A stretch of DNA of 31,033 nt from a virus: positions 1 through 31,033 of the IMG/VR virus record IMGVR_UViG_3300031950_000009. The stretch is one strand, 5' to 3'. Shown here piece by piece: positions 16,209 through 23,519 of the stretch; position 1 is the first letter of the stretch; every line of letters begins with the position of its first letter. A program made the position numbers and the translations under genes. The notes below the pieces were generated by a model, which saw nothing but the letters and a program-made list of their open reading frames with translations, searched no databases and was not told the origin of the DNA.

Positions 16209-16412
16209 ATGCAAACATGTCTAAAAATCAAAGAGATACGCAAAGCCGCCGGTATGTCACAGGAGAAGCTCGGTGCCGCGTTGGGCCTCGACCAGAGCAT
16301 CATCAGTAGGCTTGAGCGCGGGCAGCGCCCGATCACGCTAGAGCGCCTGTGCACCATCGCTGAGGCGCTCAACGTCTCGGTGCATGATCTGATCGAGGAT
16401 CGGCGGTCATGA
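16209..16412 (+). CDS. XRE-family HTH regulator
   Basis: The 67 residues are a single helix-turn-helix domain: IKEIRKAAGMSQEKLGAALG followed by the recognition helix LDQSIISRLERGQ, then a stabilising helix with ITLERLCTIAEALNVSV. Its length is that of a minimal Cro/C.-protein-type regulator. It lies divergently from the recombination operon, across an intergenic region with promoters on both strands and inverted repeats, so it probably controls one or both operons. The stop overlaps the next start (ATGA). It may be a lysis/lysogeny switch component; no second repressor gene is in the window. Confidence 0.9.
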   Translation: MQTCLKIKEIRKAAGMSQEKLGAALGLDQSIISRLERGQRPITLERLCTIAEALNVSVHDLIEDRRS

Positions 16413-17230
16413 TCATCAGATCACCTAGACCAGAAACGCACTTCTACGTGCTGGACAAGCGCATCAGCGAGGACAGGCGTCTCTCATGGGCAGCCCGTGG
16501 TCTGCTGATCTACATACTCGGCAAGCCAGACAACTGGCGCGTGTCGGTTGCCGCACTTGTTAACGAGGTAGCAGGCACGGAAAAGCCGACAGGCAGGGAT
16601 GGAACATACGCCTTGCTTGAGGAGCTTATCAAGGCCGGCTATGTGCGCCGTGAGCAGCCACGAGGTAAGGACGGCAAGCTTGCCGACGTCACCTACATAG
16701 TGTTTGAGGCCCCGTCACCGCATACGGCTCAGCCGCATACGGCTCAGCCGGATACGGCTCAACCGCTTCCGGCAAATCCGACACTAACAAGTACTGAATA
16801 TAGAACAAGGATTGATAATGAACCAAGGATTGAGAGTAATAAGCGCGCACGCGCGCGCGCATCAAAGCCGTCCGCCAGCCTCTCATGCCCGCCAGACGTT
16901 GACCAACAGGTCTTCGCCGACTGGCTTGCAGTGCGCAAGGCCAAGCGAGCAGGCCCCGTCACGCCGACAGTGCTCTCAGGCATCCGCGCCGAAGCAATGA
17001 AGGCTGGCATCAGCCTGCAAGACGCCATCGCGCATTGCTGCCTTGCCGGGTGGCAGGGCTTTAGGGCGGATTGGTATCTGTCCAAATCACCAAAGATGAC
17101 CAACAACGTAAGGAGATCGATCCATGAAGAACGAGCAGAAGTCATTGCAACACTCACAGGCCGAAATCGACAACCGCAAACCGGCAGAATCATCGACATC
17201 ACGCCAGATGCTTCCAGCGTCCTGGATTGA
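16409..17230 (+). CDS. Phage replication initiator-like protein with N-terminal winged helix
   Basis: The first 100 or so of the 273 residues form a winged-helix domain of the type seen in lambda O-like and DnaD-linked phage replication proteins (ETHFYVLDKRISEDRRLSW, ARGLLIYILGKPDNWRVSV, LLEELIKAGYVRREQ). A low-complexity linker follows with a tandem five-residue repeat (PHTAQPHTAQPDTAQP, about residues 104-119). A C-terminal domain (about 160-245) contains VDQQVFADWLAVRKAKRAG, which is typical of O-like partners. It probably binds the phage origin and loads the next protein or host helicase. It overlaps the downstream gene by 107 bases. Confidence 0.75.
   Translation: MIIRSPRPETHFYVLDKRISEDRRLSWAARGLLIYILGKPDNWRVSVAALVNEVAGTEKPTGRDGTYALLEELIKAGYVRREQPRGKDGKLADVTYIVFEAPSPHTAQPHTAQPDTAQPLPANPTLTSTEYRTRIDNEPRIESNKRARARASKPSASLSCPPDVDQQVFADWLAVRKAKRAGPVTPTVLSGIRAEAMKAGISLQDAIAHCCLAGWQGFRADWYLSKSPKMTNNVRRSIHEERAEVIATLTGRNRQPQTGRIIDITPDASSVLD
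16718..16762 (+). repeat. Three 15-bp tandem repeats in the linker of the replication gene
   Basis: CCGCATACGGCTCAG is repeated head to tail at 16718-16732 and 16733-16747. A third copy at 16748-16762 differs by two bases, and a degenerate fourth follows. The period is a multiple of three and encodes PHTAQ units. Repeats inside replication initiator genes can mark an origin (iterons, as in lambda O), so this is a candidate origin region as well as a protein linker. Confidence 0.7.
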
Positions 17231-17768
17231 GCGCATCTTCCAACGACTGACGGCCTTCTACGGATCGCGATTCGCGGACATGTGGCGCGGCTGTGATCTT
17301 GATGCGGTGAAATCAATCTGGGCGCAAGAGCTCGCAGGATTCACGAAGGACGAGCTCGCAGCAGGAATCGCAGCATGTCGAAATTTGGAATGGCCGCCAA
17401 CGCTGCCGACATTCATGAAGCTGTGCCGCCCAGCCTTGGACTACGAGCGCGCGTTTCTGGAGGCGGTCGAACAGATGCGCAAGCGCGAAACAGGCGATGA
17501 TCGATGGAGCACGCCGGCGATCTATTGGGCCGCGGTAAAGCTCGGATCAGACCTCTCGGCCTACCCATACCAGTCGATCAAAGGCCGCTGGCAGGCCGCG
17601 CTCGATGAGGCAATCGAGGCCATCCGCACCGGCAAGCTGCCGGCAGAGGTGCCGAAGCGCCGTGAAGCACTCCCCGCCCCTGGTCAGTGCATCGTGCCAC
17701 CCGAGGTGGCCAAGCAGCGGATTGCCGCTATCCGTGACATGCTGACCCGCAAAATGACCATGCAATAA
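17124..17768 (+). CDS. Lambda P-like replication protein / helicase loader
   Basis: The 214 residues include SWIERIFQRLTAFYGSRFAD, FTKDELAAGIAACRNLEWPP and LPTFMKLCRP near residues 33-103, the pattern of replication protein P and DnaT-like phage proteins. The ATG has AAGGAGA eight bases upstream, a strong site that fixes the start despite the 107-base overlap with the O-like gene. It is expected to recruit the host replicative helicase to the phage origin. Gene order O-like then P-like matches lambdoid early regions. Confidence 0.75.
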   Translation: MKNEQKSLQHSQAEIDNRKPAESSTSRQMLPASWIERIFQRLTAFYGSRFADMWRGCDLDAVKSIWAQELAGFTKDELAAGIAACRNLEWPPTLPTFMKLCRPALDYERAFLEAVEQMRKRETGDDRWSTPAIYWAAVKLGSDLSAYPYQSIKGRWQAALDEAIEAIRTGKLPAEVPKRREALPAPGQCIVPPEVAKQRIAAIRDMLTRKMTMQ

Positions 17769-17771
17769 CCG

Positions 17772-18017
17772 ATGTGCGGGATGAGACCTTGCGAGAAAGA
17801 TGGATGCACGTGGTCAGAGACGTTCCGGCGGGAATGCGAAGCGCGGGAGGTGATGAAGTGGAAACGCGAGATGAGACAACGCTACTACGCCAGGGTGAAG
17901 GAATTCCGGGGGGAGAAGGAGGCGCAGGCGCTGATCGACGAGGCAAAACGGCAATGGTCATTGCACTCACGGCCGCCGGCTGGTTCTGGCTCTGCTACGC
18001 CGTTGGGATTGTTCTGA
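17772..18017 (+). CDS. Small Cys-containing phage protein (DUF7696-like pattern)
   Basis: The 81 residues contain Cys2, Cys7, Cys12 and Cys22, followed by the helical pattern RRECEAREVMKWKREMRQRY and then ARVKEFRGEKEAQALIDEAK ending in W. I recognise this pattern from a small phage protein family placed after replication genes; its function is unknown. It starts three bases after the P-like stop and probably relies on translational coupling. A competing frame beginning at 17774 is low in plausibility except for its C-terminal part, listed separately. Confidence 0.65.
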   Translation: MCGMRPCEKDGCTWSETFRRECEAREVMKWKREMRQRYYARVKEFRGEKEAQALIDEAKRQWSLHSRPPAGSGSATPLGLF

Positions 18018-18040
18018 TCGTGCTGTATGTGATGGAGTGA
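17954..18040 (+). CDS. 28-residue single-membrane-segment peptide, candidate
   Basis: ATG 17954 encodes MVIALTAAGWFWLCYAVGIV then LIVLYVME: one complete hydrophobic helix with almost nothing else. It overlaps the end of the 81-residue gene in another frame. The frame stays open upstream to 17774, but that part looks like an out-of-frame shadow. A clean transmembrane helix from an overlapping frame in GC-rich DNA is suggestive but could be chance; there is no strong ribosome site. Tiny membrane peptides are common in phage early regions. Confidence 0.35.
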   Translation: MVIALTAAGWFWLCYAVGIVLIVLYVME

Positions 18041-18043
18041 GCC

Positions 18044-18328
18044 ATGGCAATGATTCAAATCCCGAAGTGCTTCAGCAGCAGGGAGCAGTACTCGCTCTGG
18101 GTTAATGCAGCACGATTAAACAGTCCCGGCGCAAGCGGGTATTGCGCCGACTGCACGCCAGAGTACCAGCGCGAAATGATCGAGCAGTGCCGATGCGAAT
18201 GTCCGGATACGACGTTCCACATCGACGAGGACGGATTCGTTGCCGGAGTGCGGGTAGGCGCAAGGCCACCGAACAAGCGCGGGAGGCCTAAAAAGCGCGA
18301 AGGAGAGCAGCAATGCAGTGCATCCTAG
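18044..18328 (+). CDS. Cys-rich protein with AT-hook-like tail
   Basis: The 94 residues include Cys9, Cys34, Cys37, Cys49, Cys51 and Cys53 (SGYCADCTPEYQREMIEQCR, then CECPDTTF), likely one zinc site. A basic C-terminus, PPNKRGRPKKREGE, contains the RGRP core of an AT-hook. This suggests a DNA-binding accessory of replication or transcription. It overlaps the RuvC-like gene by 16 bases. The exact family is not certain. Confidence 0.65.
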   Translation: MAMIQIPKCFSSREQYSLWVNAARLNSPGASGYCADCTPEYQREMIEQCRCECPDTTFHIDEDGFVAGVRVGARPPNKRGRPKKREGEQQCSAS

Positions 18329-18783
18329 CCATCGATCTAGGCACCACCACAGGCTGGGCGCTGCGCAGCCGTGACGGACACATCATCAGCGGCAGCGAGA
18401 GCTTCAAGCCGCAGCGCTTCGAGGGGGGCGGCATGCGCTTCCTGCGCTTCAAGCGCTGGCTCACCGAGATCAAGCAGTGCGCAGATGGGCTGGACGCGGT
18501 GTACTTTGAGGAGGTCCGCCGTCACGTCTCGACCGACGCAGCCCATGCTTACGGTGGCTTTCTGGCCACGCTCACGGTATGGTGTGAGCACCACAAGATA
18601 CCGTACCAGGGCGTGCCAGTTGGTACGATAAAGCGGCACATGACCGGCAAAGGCAACGCCAGCAAGGACGCGATGATGGCAGCCGTCCGCGCGCTTGGGC
18701 ATCGACCAGCTGATGATAATGAGGCCGATGCGCTGGCTCTGTTAGACTTGGTGGCAAAGCATCATGACCCGGACAATGGTTGA
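18313..18783 (+). CDS. RuvC-like Holliday junction resolvase / structure-specific nuclease
   Basis: The 156 residues have the RNase H-fold resolvase layout: the first strand CILAIDLGTTTGWAL with Asp8, then VYFEEVRRH with Glu66/67, a Lys-rich loop (GKGNASKDAMMAAVRALGH), and the final acidic helix DDNEADALALLDL with Asp134/135 and Asp139. These are the four metal-binding acidic positions of phage RuvC-like enzymes. The protein is expected to cut branched DNA during recombination or before packaging. It is placed just before the terminase genes, where resolving branches helps packaging. Confidence 0.88.
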   Translation: MQCILAIDLGTTTGWALRSRDGHIISGSESFKPQRFEGGGMRFLRFKRWLTEIKQCADGLDAVYFEEVRRHVSTDAAHAYGGFLATLTVWCEHHKIPYQGVPVGTIKRHMTGKGNASKDAMMAAVRALGHRPADDNEADALALLDLVAKHHDPDNG

Positions 18784-18786
18784 GCT

Positions 18787-19302
18787 ATGCCTAGGCTGAG
18801 CAAAGAGACGTGGGCAGACGTCCGCGCAGAGCGGGAGGCGGGTGCGAGCTTCGGGGAGCTGGCATCCAAGTACGGCGTGGACAAGGCCGCCATCGTGCGT
18901 CGCGCAAAGGCCGAAGGGTGGGGAGACGGCCAAGACGTGGCCGAGGTCATCCGCCGCAAAGTCACCGAGAAGCTCACCGGTACGTCACCAACGGCGCCGG
19001 AGAAAAAGGCGGCTGCCATCGATGCCGCAGCAGATCGTGCGGCAGAGGTGGTTAGGCGGCACCAGGAGGAGACCAACGCCGCGCGCGAGCGGCTTTACGC
19101 AGGCCTCAAGGCGCACAAAGCGGCATTTACCAAGGACGAAAAGGTGCTGGCGTTTGAAGACCTCAAGGCCGCCAAGATCGCAGCCGAGGCGCTTGCCATC
19201 ATCCAGCGCTTAGAGCGGATCAACTGGGGTCTAGACAGCGGGCAGCAGCAAGGCGATGTCGTGCTGCGTCACAACCTACGCATCGTTGGCGATAGCGATT
19301 GA
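18787..19302 (+). CDS. Terminase small subunit-like protein
   Basis: The 171 residues begin with a helix-turn-helix: MPRLSKETWADVRAEREAGA, FGELASKYGVDKAAIVRRAK and AEGW, the arrangement of small terminases and Mu-like gp27/DUF1804-type DNA-packaging proteins. The rest is a long charged helical region (residues 60-165). It directly precedes the large terminase, so recognition of phage DNA for packaging is the likely role. The start is three bases after the RuvC-like stop. Confidence 0.75.
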   Translation: MPRLSKETWADVRAEREAGASFGELASKYGVDKAAIVRRAKAEGWGDGQDVAEVIRRKVTEKLTGTSPTAPEKKAAAIDAAADRAAEVVRRHQEETNAARERLYAGLKAHKAAFTKDEKVLAFEDLKAAKIAAEALAIIQRLERINWGLDSGQQQGDVVLRHNLRIVGDSD

Positions 19303-19309
19303 TGGCGCG

Positions 19310-20548
19310 ATGGCGATAGACTTCCACCTAGATTATGACGGCACACGACCGCAGTACGAGTTCTGGCGTTCGCCGCACAAGTACCGGGCGTTTATTGGCG
19401 GCATTGGGTCTGGGAAAACATTCGCCGGCGCGATGGCAATCTTGCGCGAACCGCCGTCCGTTGGGATGGTGGTGGCCCCAACTTCTGACATGACCGAAGA
19501 GCCGTACAAGACACTCAAAAAAATCGCCGGCCCTCTAGTGCTGGACGAGAGGCGCGGCAAGGGAGACCGTTGGGTCCGCCTTAGGACCGGGCATGAGGCC
19601 TATTTCAGGAGCGCAGACAACCCGGATCGTTTGCGCGGCTATAACCTTGGATGGTTCTGGATAGACGAAGCAGCGCAACTGCCAAATGATGAGGCGTGGA
19701 TGATCATGATCGGACGCCTGCGCTTAAAGCCTGGACGCGGATGGATCACCACAACACCGAAGGGATACAACTGGCTCTATCGACTGTTTGTGCAGCAGGC
19801 AACACCAGATATGACGATAGTGCGCGCTCCCACGCGCACAAATACGCTGCACGAAAACGCCGGATTTGTCGAGTCCGTCGCTAGCCAATACCACAGCCAG
19901 TTTGCAAAACAGGAGCTGGATGGCGAGTTCGTCAATATCGGGGCCGGACTGGTCAAGCCTGAAATGCTAGTCGATGCGCCATGCCCGCCAGGACTGCCCA
20001 TTGTGCTTGGCGTTGACCTCGCCATCAGCGAGCGCGCCGGCGCGGACTACACCGCCATCGTGGCACTGGCGCGCGACCCGGAGACCGGCGTCGTGTACGT
20101 CAAGGAAGCCGAGCGCCACAGATGCGCGTTTAACGACGTGCTCCAGCGCATCAAGGCCGCAGCAGCGCGCCACAGCCCAATCCTGATCGCCATCGAGCAG
20201 ACGCAATACCAGGCCGCCGTGGTGCAGGAGCTTCTGCGCACAACCCCGCTTCCGGTGCGCGGCATCAAGCCAGACAAGGACAAGCTGACACGCTTTCTGC
20301 CAGTGCTCACGCGCTACGAGCAGCGGATGGTGCGCCATGATCCGTCTGGTGTCCCGGCCTGGTTCCGCGACGAGCTGCTCTCCTTCCCAGAGGGCGAGCA
20401 CGATGACGGCGTCGATGCGCTGGCCTATGCTTTTGCCGGTATGACATCGGCTATCGTAGGATACGGCTACGAGCCGGTCGGATCGCGCAGATGGTCTGGC
20501 AAGGCAGGCGATGCGACAGACTACTCACACAAGTGGGGTGATTACTGA
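19310..20548 (+). CDS. terL: Terminase large subunit
   Basis: From ATG 19310 the protein has 412 residues. The ATPase motifs are Walker A FIGGIGSGKT (residues 28-37), Walker B LGWFWIDEA (118-120 acidic) and a coupling TTTPKGYNW. The nuclease domain has GVDLAISERAGADYT (Asp236), AIEQT (Glu296) and EGEHDDGVDALAYAF (Asp365/366/369). It powers packaging into the prohead and cuts concatemers. This shows a packaging terminase alongside a Mu-type head. An earlier in-frame ATG at 19256 lies within the small subunit gene and is less likely. Confidence 0.95.
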   Translation: MAIDFHLDYDGTRPQYEFWRSPHKYRAFIGGIGSGKTFAGAMAILREPPSVGMVVAPTSDMTEEPYKTLKKIAGPLVLDERRGKGDRWVRLRTGHEAYFRSADNPDRLRGYNLGWFWIDEAAQLPNDEAWMIMIGRLRLKPGRGWITTTPKGYNWLYRLFVQQATPDMTIVRAPTRTNTLHENAGFVESVASQYHSQFAKQELDGEFVNIGAGLVKPEMLVDAPCPPGLPIVLGVDLAISERAGADYTAIVALARDPETGVVYVKEAERHRCAFNDVLQRIKAAAARHSPILIAIEQTQYQAAVVQELLRTTPLPVRGIKPDKDKLTRFLPVLTRYEQRMVRHDPSGVPAWFRDELLSFPEGEHDDGVDALAYAFAGMTSAIVGYGYEPVGSRRWSGKAGDATDYSHKWGDY

Positions 20549-22071
20549 TGGACACTAAGACGCTCAAAACAGAGATCGCCGCCCCGGCATCGACCGGCTT
20601 ACGCCAGGCTTGGACATGGCGGCCTCTGGCTAGCCTCACGCCAGCGCAGGTGGCGGAAATCCTGCGCCGCGCGGCCATGGGCGATGCGTACGACTTCCTG
20701 ATCGCCGCCGCCGACATCGAGGAAAAAGACCTGCACTACCGCGCCGTGCTCCAGACCCGCAAGCTGGCGGTGGCTGGCCTGCCGTGGGATGTGCAGCCAG
20801 CGGATGAGTCGCGCGCCGCGAAAAAGGCCGCCAACTTGGCGCGCCAGGTACTCGAAGCCATCGACCTGCCCGATCTGCTGGCGCAGATGCTCGATGCGAT
20901 CTCCAAGGGCTACGCGGTGGCAGAGATCGTCTGGCAGACAGACGGCCCAACCTGGGTTCCATCCGCCATCCTGCCGCGCGAAGCGCACTGGTTCCGATTC
21001 GACCGCGAGACCGGACGCGAACTGCGTCTCGATGATGGCTCGCCTGATGGTCAGAAGTTGCCGCCGTACAAGTTCCTCTGCCACACCCCCAAGATCATGG
21101 CCGGGATTCCGCTCATGGGCGGGTTAGCACGCTCGGCCCTGTGGGCCTGGGTGTTCAAGTCCTACGCCCTGCGCGACTGGGCGGCCTTCGCCGAACTCTA
21201 CGGCCAGCCGATCCGGGTGGGCAAATACGGGCCGGCAGCAACGCGCGAGGATATCGCGGTGCTCAAGCGCGCGGTGTTTGAGCTAGGTTCGGATGCCGGG
21301 GCAGTGATCCCGGAGTCAATGGCGCTGGAGATCGTCGAGAGCGGTGCCAAGAGCGCATCGGCCGATCTCTACCAGCGTCTGATCGAATACCTCGACCGCC
21401 AGGTGAGCAAGGCGGTGCTTGGGCAGACCCTCACCACCGACCAGGGGGCTAGCGGGAGCCTGGCGCAGGCCAAGGTGCACAACGAGGTGCGCGCCGACCT
21501 GATACGGGCAGATGCCCGCGCGCTCGCATCCACCCTCACAGGCGACCTGATCTCGCCGCTGATCGCGCTCAATATGCCAGAGGCACCCCTGCCGCGCCTC
21601 ACGCTGATGGTAGAGGAGCCGGAGGACATGGCCGCGCTGGCCGACCAGCTCGCCAAGCTGGTGCCGCTTGGCGTGCCCATCCCGCAAGCCTGGGTGCGCG
21701 AGAAGTGGGGCATCCCGGAGGCTGCGCCGGATGAGCCGGTGCTGGGCACGCCTGCCATGCCGCCCGCGCCGGACACCACCGGTCAGACCGAGCAGGCCGC
21801 GCATGCTACTGCTGCCGCCGCCACCGATCCGACGCCCATTGACCCGCAGACCGACCGCATGGAGCAAGAGGCCGCGCCCGCCTGGGGCCAGATCATGGAC
21901 ACGATCAAGCGCATCGTGGCTGAGGCGCAGGGCCTGGAGCAATTACGCGATGCACTACTGGCAGCCTACGGCGATCTGCCAACCGACCGGCTCACCGAGA
22001 TCATGGCGATGGGCTTTGCCGCTGCCGATCTCGCTGGGCGCTTTGACGTGCGGCAGGAGTCGGCCAAATGA
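20548..22071 (+). CDS. Mu gp29-like portal protein (DUF935)
   Basis: The 507 residues show the DUF935 pattern. An N-terminal linker is followed by DAYDFLIAAADIEEKDLHYR and AVLQTRKLAVAGLPWDVQPA, then WAAFAELYGQPIRVGKYGPA and IVESGAKSASADLYQRLIEY, and GQTLTTDQGASGSLAQAKVH. The C-terminus is Ala/Pro-rich. This is the portal ring through which DNA enters and leaves the Mu-type capsid. The ATG overlaps the terL stop by one base; its stop overlaps the next gene (ATGA). Confidence 0.93.
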   Translation: MDTKTLKTEIAAPASTGLRQAWTWRPLASLTPAQVAEILRRAAMGDAYDFLIAAADIEEKDLHYRAVLQTRKLAVAGLPWDVQPADESRAAKKAANLARQVLEAIDLPDLLAQMLDAISKGYAVAEIVWQTDGPTWVPSAILPREAHWFRFDRETGRELRLDDGSPDGQKLPPYKFLCHTPKIMAGIPLMGGLARSALWAWVFKSYALRDWAAFAELYGQPIRVGKYGPAATREDIAVLKRAVFELGSDAGAVIPESMALEIVESGAKSASADLYQRLIEYLDRQVSKAVLGQTLTTDQGASGSLAQAKVHNEVRADLIRADARALASTLTGDLISPLIALNMPEAPLPRLTLMVEEPEDMAALADQLAKLVPLGVPIPQAWVREKWGIPEAAPDEPVLGTPAMPPAPDTTGQTEQAAHATAAAATDPTPIDPQTDRMEQEAAPAWGQIMDTIKRIVAEAQGLEQLRDALLAAYGDLPTDRLTEIMAMGFAAADLAGRFDVRQESAK

Positions 22072-22271
22072 GCGACGACGCCGACCGCGCAGACCGACTG
22101 ATCGAGGCAGTGCTGCAAGATGCGCTGGCCGCCGCGCGCAGTACCCGTGGGCCCGAAACCACAGGGTATTGTCTGTGGTGCGAGGAGCCGCTGGCGGAAG
22201 GTCGCCGCTGGTGCAGCATTGAGTGTCGCGAGGAATGGGAGCGCCACCATGCCGCAGCCAGCCGCCGCTGA
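22068..22271 (+). CDS. Small zinc-finger protein between portal and MuF genes
   Basis: The 67 residues have an N-terminal helix (MSDDADRADRLIEAVLQDAL) and a C-terminal C4 finger: Cys35, Cys38, Cys49, Cys53 in YCLWCEEPLAEGRRWCSIEC. The shape resembles a short DksA/TraR-type zinc finger, but the acidic coiled-coil tip expected of TraR is not present. It overlaps the portal gene (ATGA) and the MuF gene by 23 bases. It may be a late transcription or assembly accessory; no function is proven. Confidence 0.65.
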   Translation: MSDDADRADRLIEAVLQDALAAARSTRGPETTGYCLWCEEPLAEGRRWCSIECREEWERHHAAASRR

Positions 22272-23037
22272 TCCGCAGCTTGCCTTCATCTTCCGTCGCC
22301 CGTTTGCTGAGCAGGTGGCGTTTTTCCGGGGCAAGCTGGGCAACCTCGTCCCGACAAAGAGATGGGACGACATCTGGAAATCTGCCCACGACCGCGCCTT
22401 CATGGTGGCGGGCGCGGCCAAGGCCGACCTGCTGGCCGATCTGGCCGACGCCGTGGACAAGGCCATCAGCGAGGGCGAGACGCTTGACACTTTCCGCAAG
22501 CGCTTCTTCGCCGCAGTGGAGAAGGGCGACTGGCACGGCTGGACTGGCGAAGCGACGGAAGCAGGCCGCGCGTGGAGAACCCGCATCATCTATCAGACCA
22601 ATCTGGCCACGAGCTATGCCGCCGGGCGGCTGGCGCAGTTGCGCGATGCCGGCTTCCGCTACTGGGTCTATCGGCACTCTGGGGCTGAGCATCCGCGCTT
22701 GCAGCACCTGGCCTGGGACGGGCTGACGCTGCCAGCCAACCATCCGTTTTGGCAGACGCACTATCCGCCAAATGGTTTCGGCTGCGGATGCCGTGTGGTC
22801 GGTGCCGACGGGCCAGAGTCGGCGAAGCTCTTGGGAGGCAAGCCCGGCTACACCGAGCCGCCCGATGGCTGGGACGACATCGATCCCGATACCGGCGAGC
22901 AGGCGGGCATCGACAAGGGCTGGGGGTACATGCCGGGAGCGACATCCGATCTGGTGCGGGAGATCGAGCGCAAGGCGGCCAAACTGCCGACGCCGCTTGG
23001 CGATGCACTACGCGCAGACATCAGGAGGGCAGAATGA
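22249..23037 (+). CDS. MuF / gp30-like head morphogenesis protein
   Basis: From ATG 22249 the protein has 262 residues. The SPP1 gp7/Mu F pattern is clear: RPFAEQVAFFRGKLGNLVPT, WRTRIIYQTNLATSYAAGRL, RYWVYRHSGAEHPRLQHLAW, then WQTHYPPNGFGCGCRV. It is a minor capsid protein near the portal that helps head assembly. There is no C-terminal toxin extension of the polymorphic MuF type. An in-frame open region back to 22120 lies over the zinc-finger gene and is not needed. Confidence 0.92.
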   Translation: MPQPAAADPQLAFIFRRPFAEQVAFFRGKLGNLVPTKRWDDIWKSAHDRAFMVAGAAKADLLADLADAVDKAISEGETLDTFRKRFFAAVEKGDWHGWTGEATEAGRAWRTRIIYQTNLATSYAAGRLAQLRDAGFRYWVYRHSGAEHPRLQHLAWDGLTLPANHPFWQTHYPPNGFGCGCRVVGADGPESAKLLGGKPGYTEPPDGWDDIDPDTGEQAGIDKGWGYMPGATSDLVREIERKAAKLPTPLGDALRADIRRAE

Positions 23038-23519
23038 TCAGCATCGAAGTCGACGACCGCGAAGTGCGCCAGGCGCTCGAAGACCTGCGCCGCCGTACGT
23101 CGAATATGAAGCAGGCCATGCACACCATCGGCCAGGCACTGACAGAAGGCAGCCGGGATCGCATCCTCTCGGGTCGCGACTGGACAGGTCAACCATTCGC
23201 GCCAAACAGCCCTGCCACGCTGGCGCGCAAAAAGGGCAACAAGCCACTGATCGATGAGAAAACCTTCGTCACCAGCCGTCTGCACTACGAAGCCGACGCC
23301 GACAGCGTGACCGTTAGCTCCTCCGCTGTGCAGGCTGCCGTGCTCCAGTTCGGGGCCAAAAAGGGGGCCTTCGGCGCGACCAAGCGCGGAGCCAAGATAC
23401 CCTGGGGCGACATTCCGGCGCGGCGATACTTCCCCGTCACCAAGGACGGCCAGATCGACGACGCGGCCCGCTCGCTGATCCTCGACGCCATCCGCGCGCA
23501 TTTGGCAGATGACCGATGA
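23034..23519 (+). CDS. Mu gpG-like virion morphogenesis protein
   Basis: From ATG 23034 (AGGAGGGC just upstream) the protein has 161 residues. The phage virion morphogenesis pattern is visible: MISIEVDDREVRQALEDLRR, EGSRDRILSGRDWTGQPFAP, LARKKGN, AAVLQFGAKKG and IPARRYFPVTKDGQID. In Mu, gpG is a head or tail-completion-type structural protein next to gpF. The next gene, csf1, starts inside its stop (ATGA overlap), so the CRISPR-like genes begin with no intergenic space. Confidence 0.92.
   Translation: MISIEVDDREVRQALEDLRRRTSNMKQAMHTIGQALTEGSRDRILSGRDWTGQPFAPNSPATLARKKGNKPLIDEKTFVTSRLHYEADADSVTVSSSAVQAAVLQFGAKKGAFGATKRGAKIPWGDIPARRYFPVTKDGQIDDAARSLILDAIRAHLADDR

Noticed and set aside
16718-16762. 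Three 15-bp tandem repeats considered as a mini CRISPR array for the type IV-B module
   Set aside because: The repeats are directly abutting with no spacers, lie within a coding linker and keep the reading frame.
17774-17953. N-terminal part of the 88-codon frame overlapping the 81-residue gene
   Set aside because: Composition looks random (Arg/Gly/Glu), while the other frame shows a recognised small-phage-protein pattern. Only the transmembrane end was kept as a tentative peptide.
22120-22248. N-terminal extension of the MuF-like protein
   Set aside because: It would overlap the zinc-finger gene throughout and adds an Arg/Pro-rich stretch absent from the family; ATG 22249 gives the usual N-terminus.
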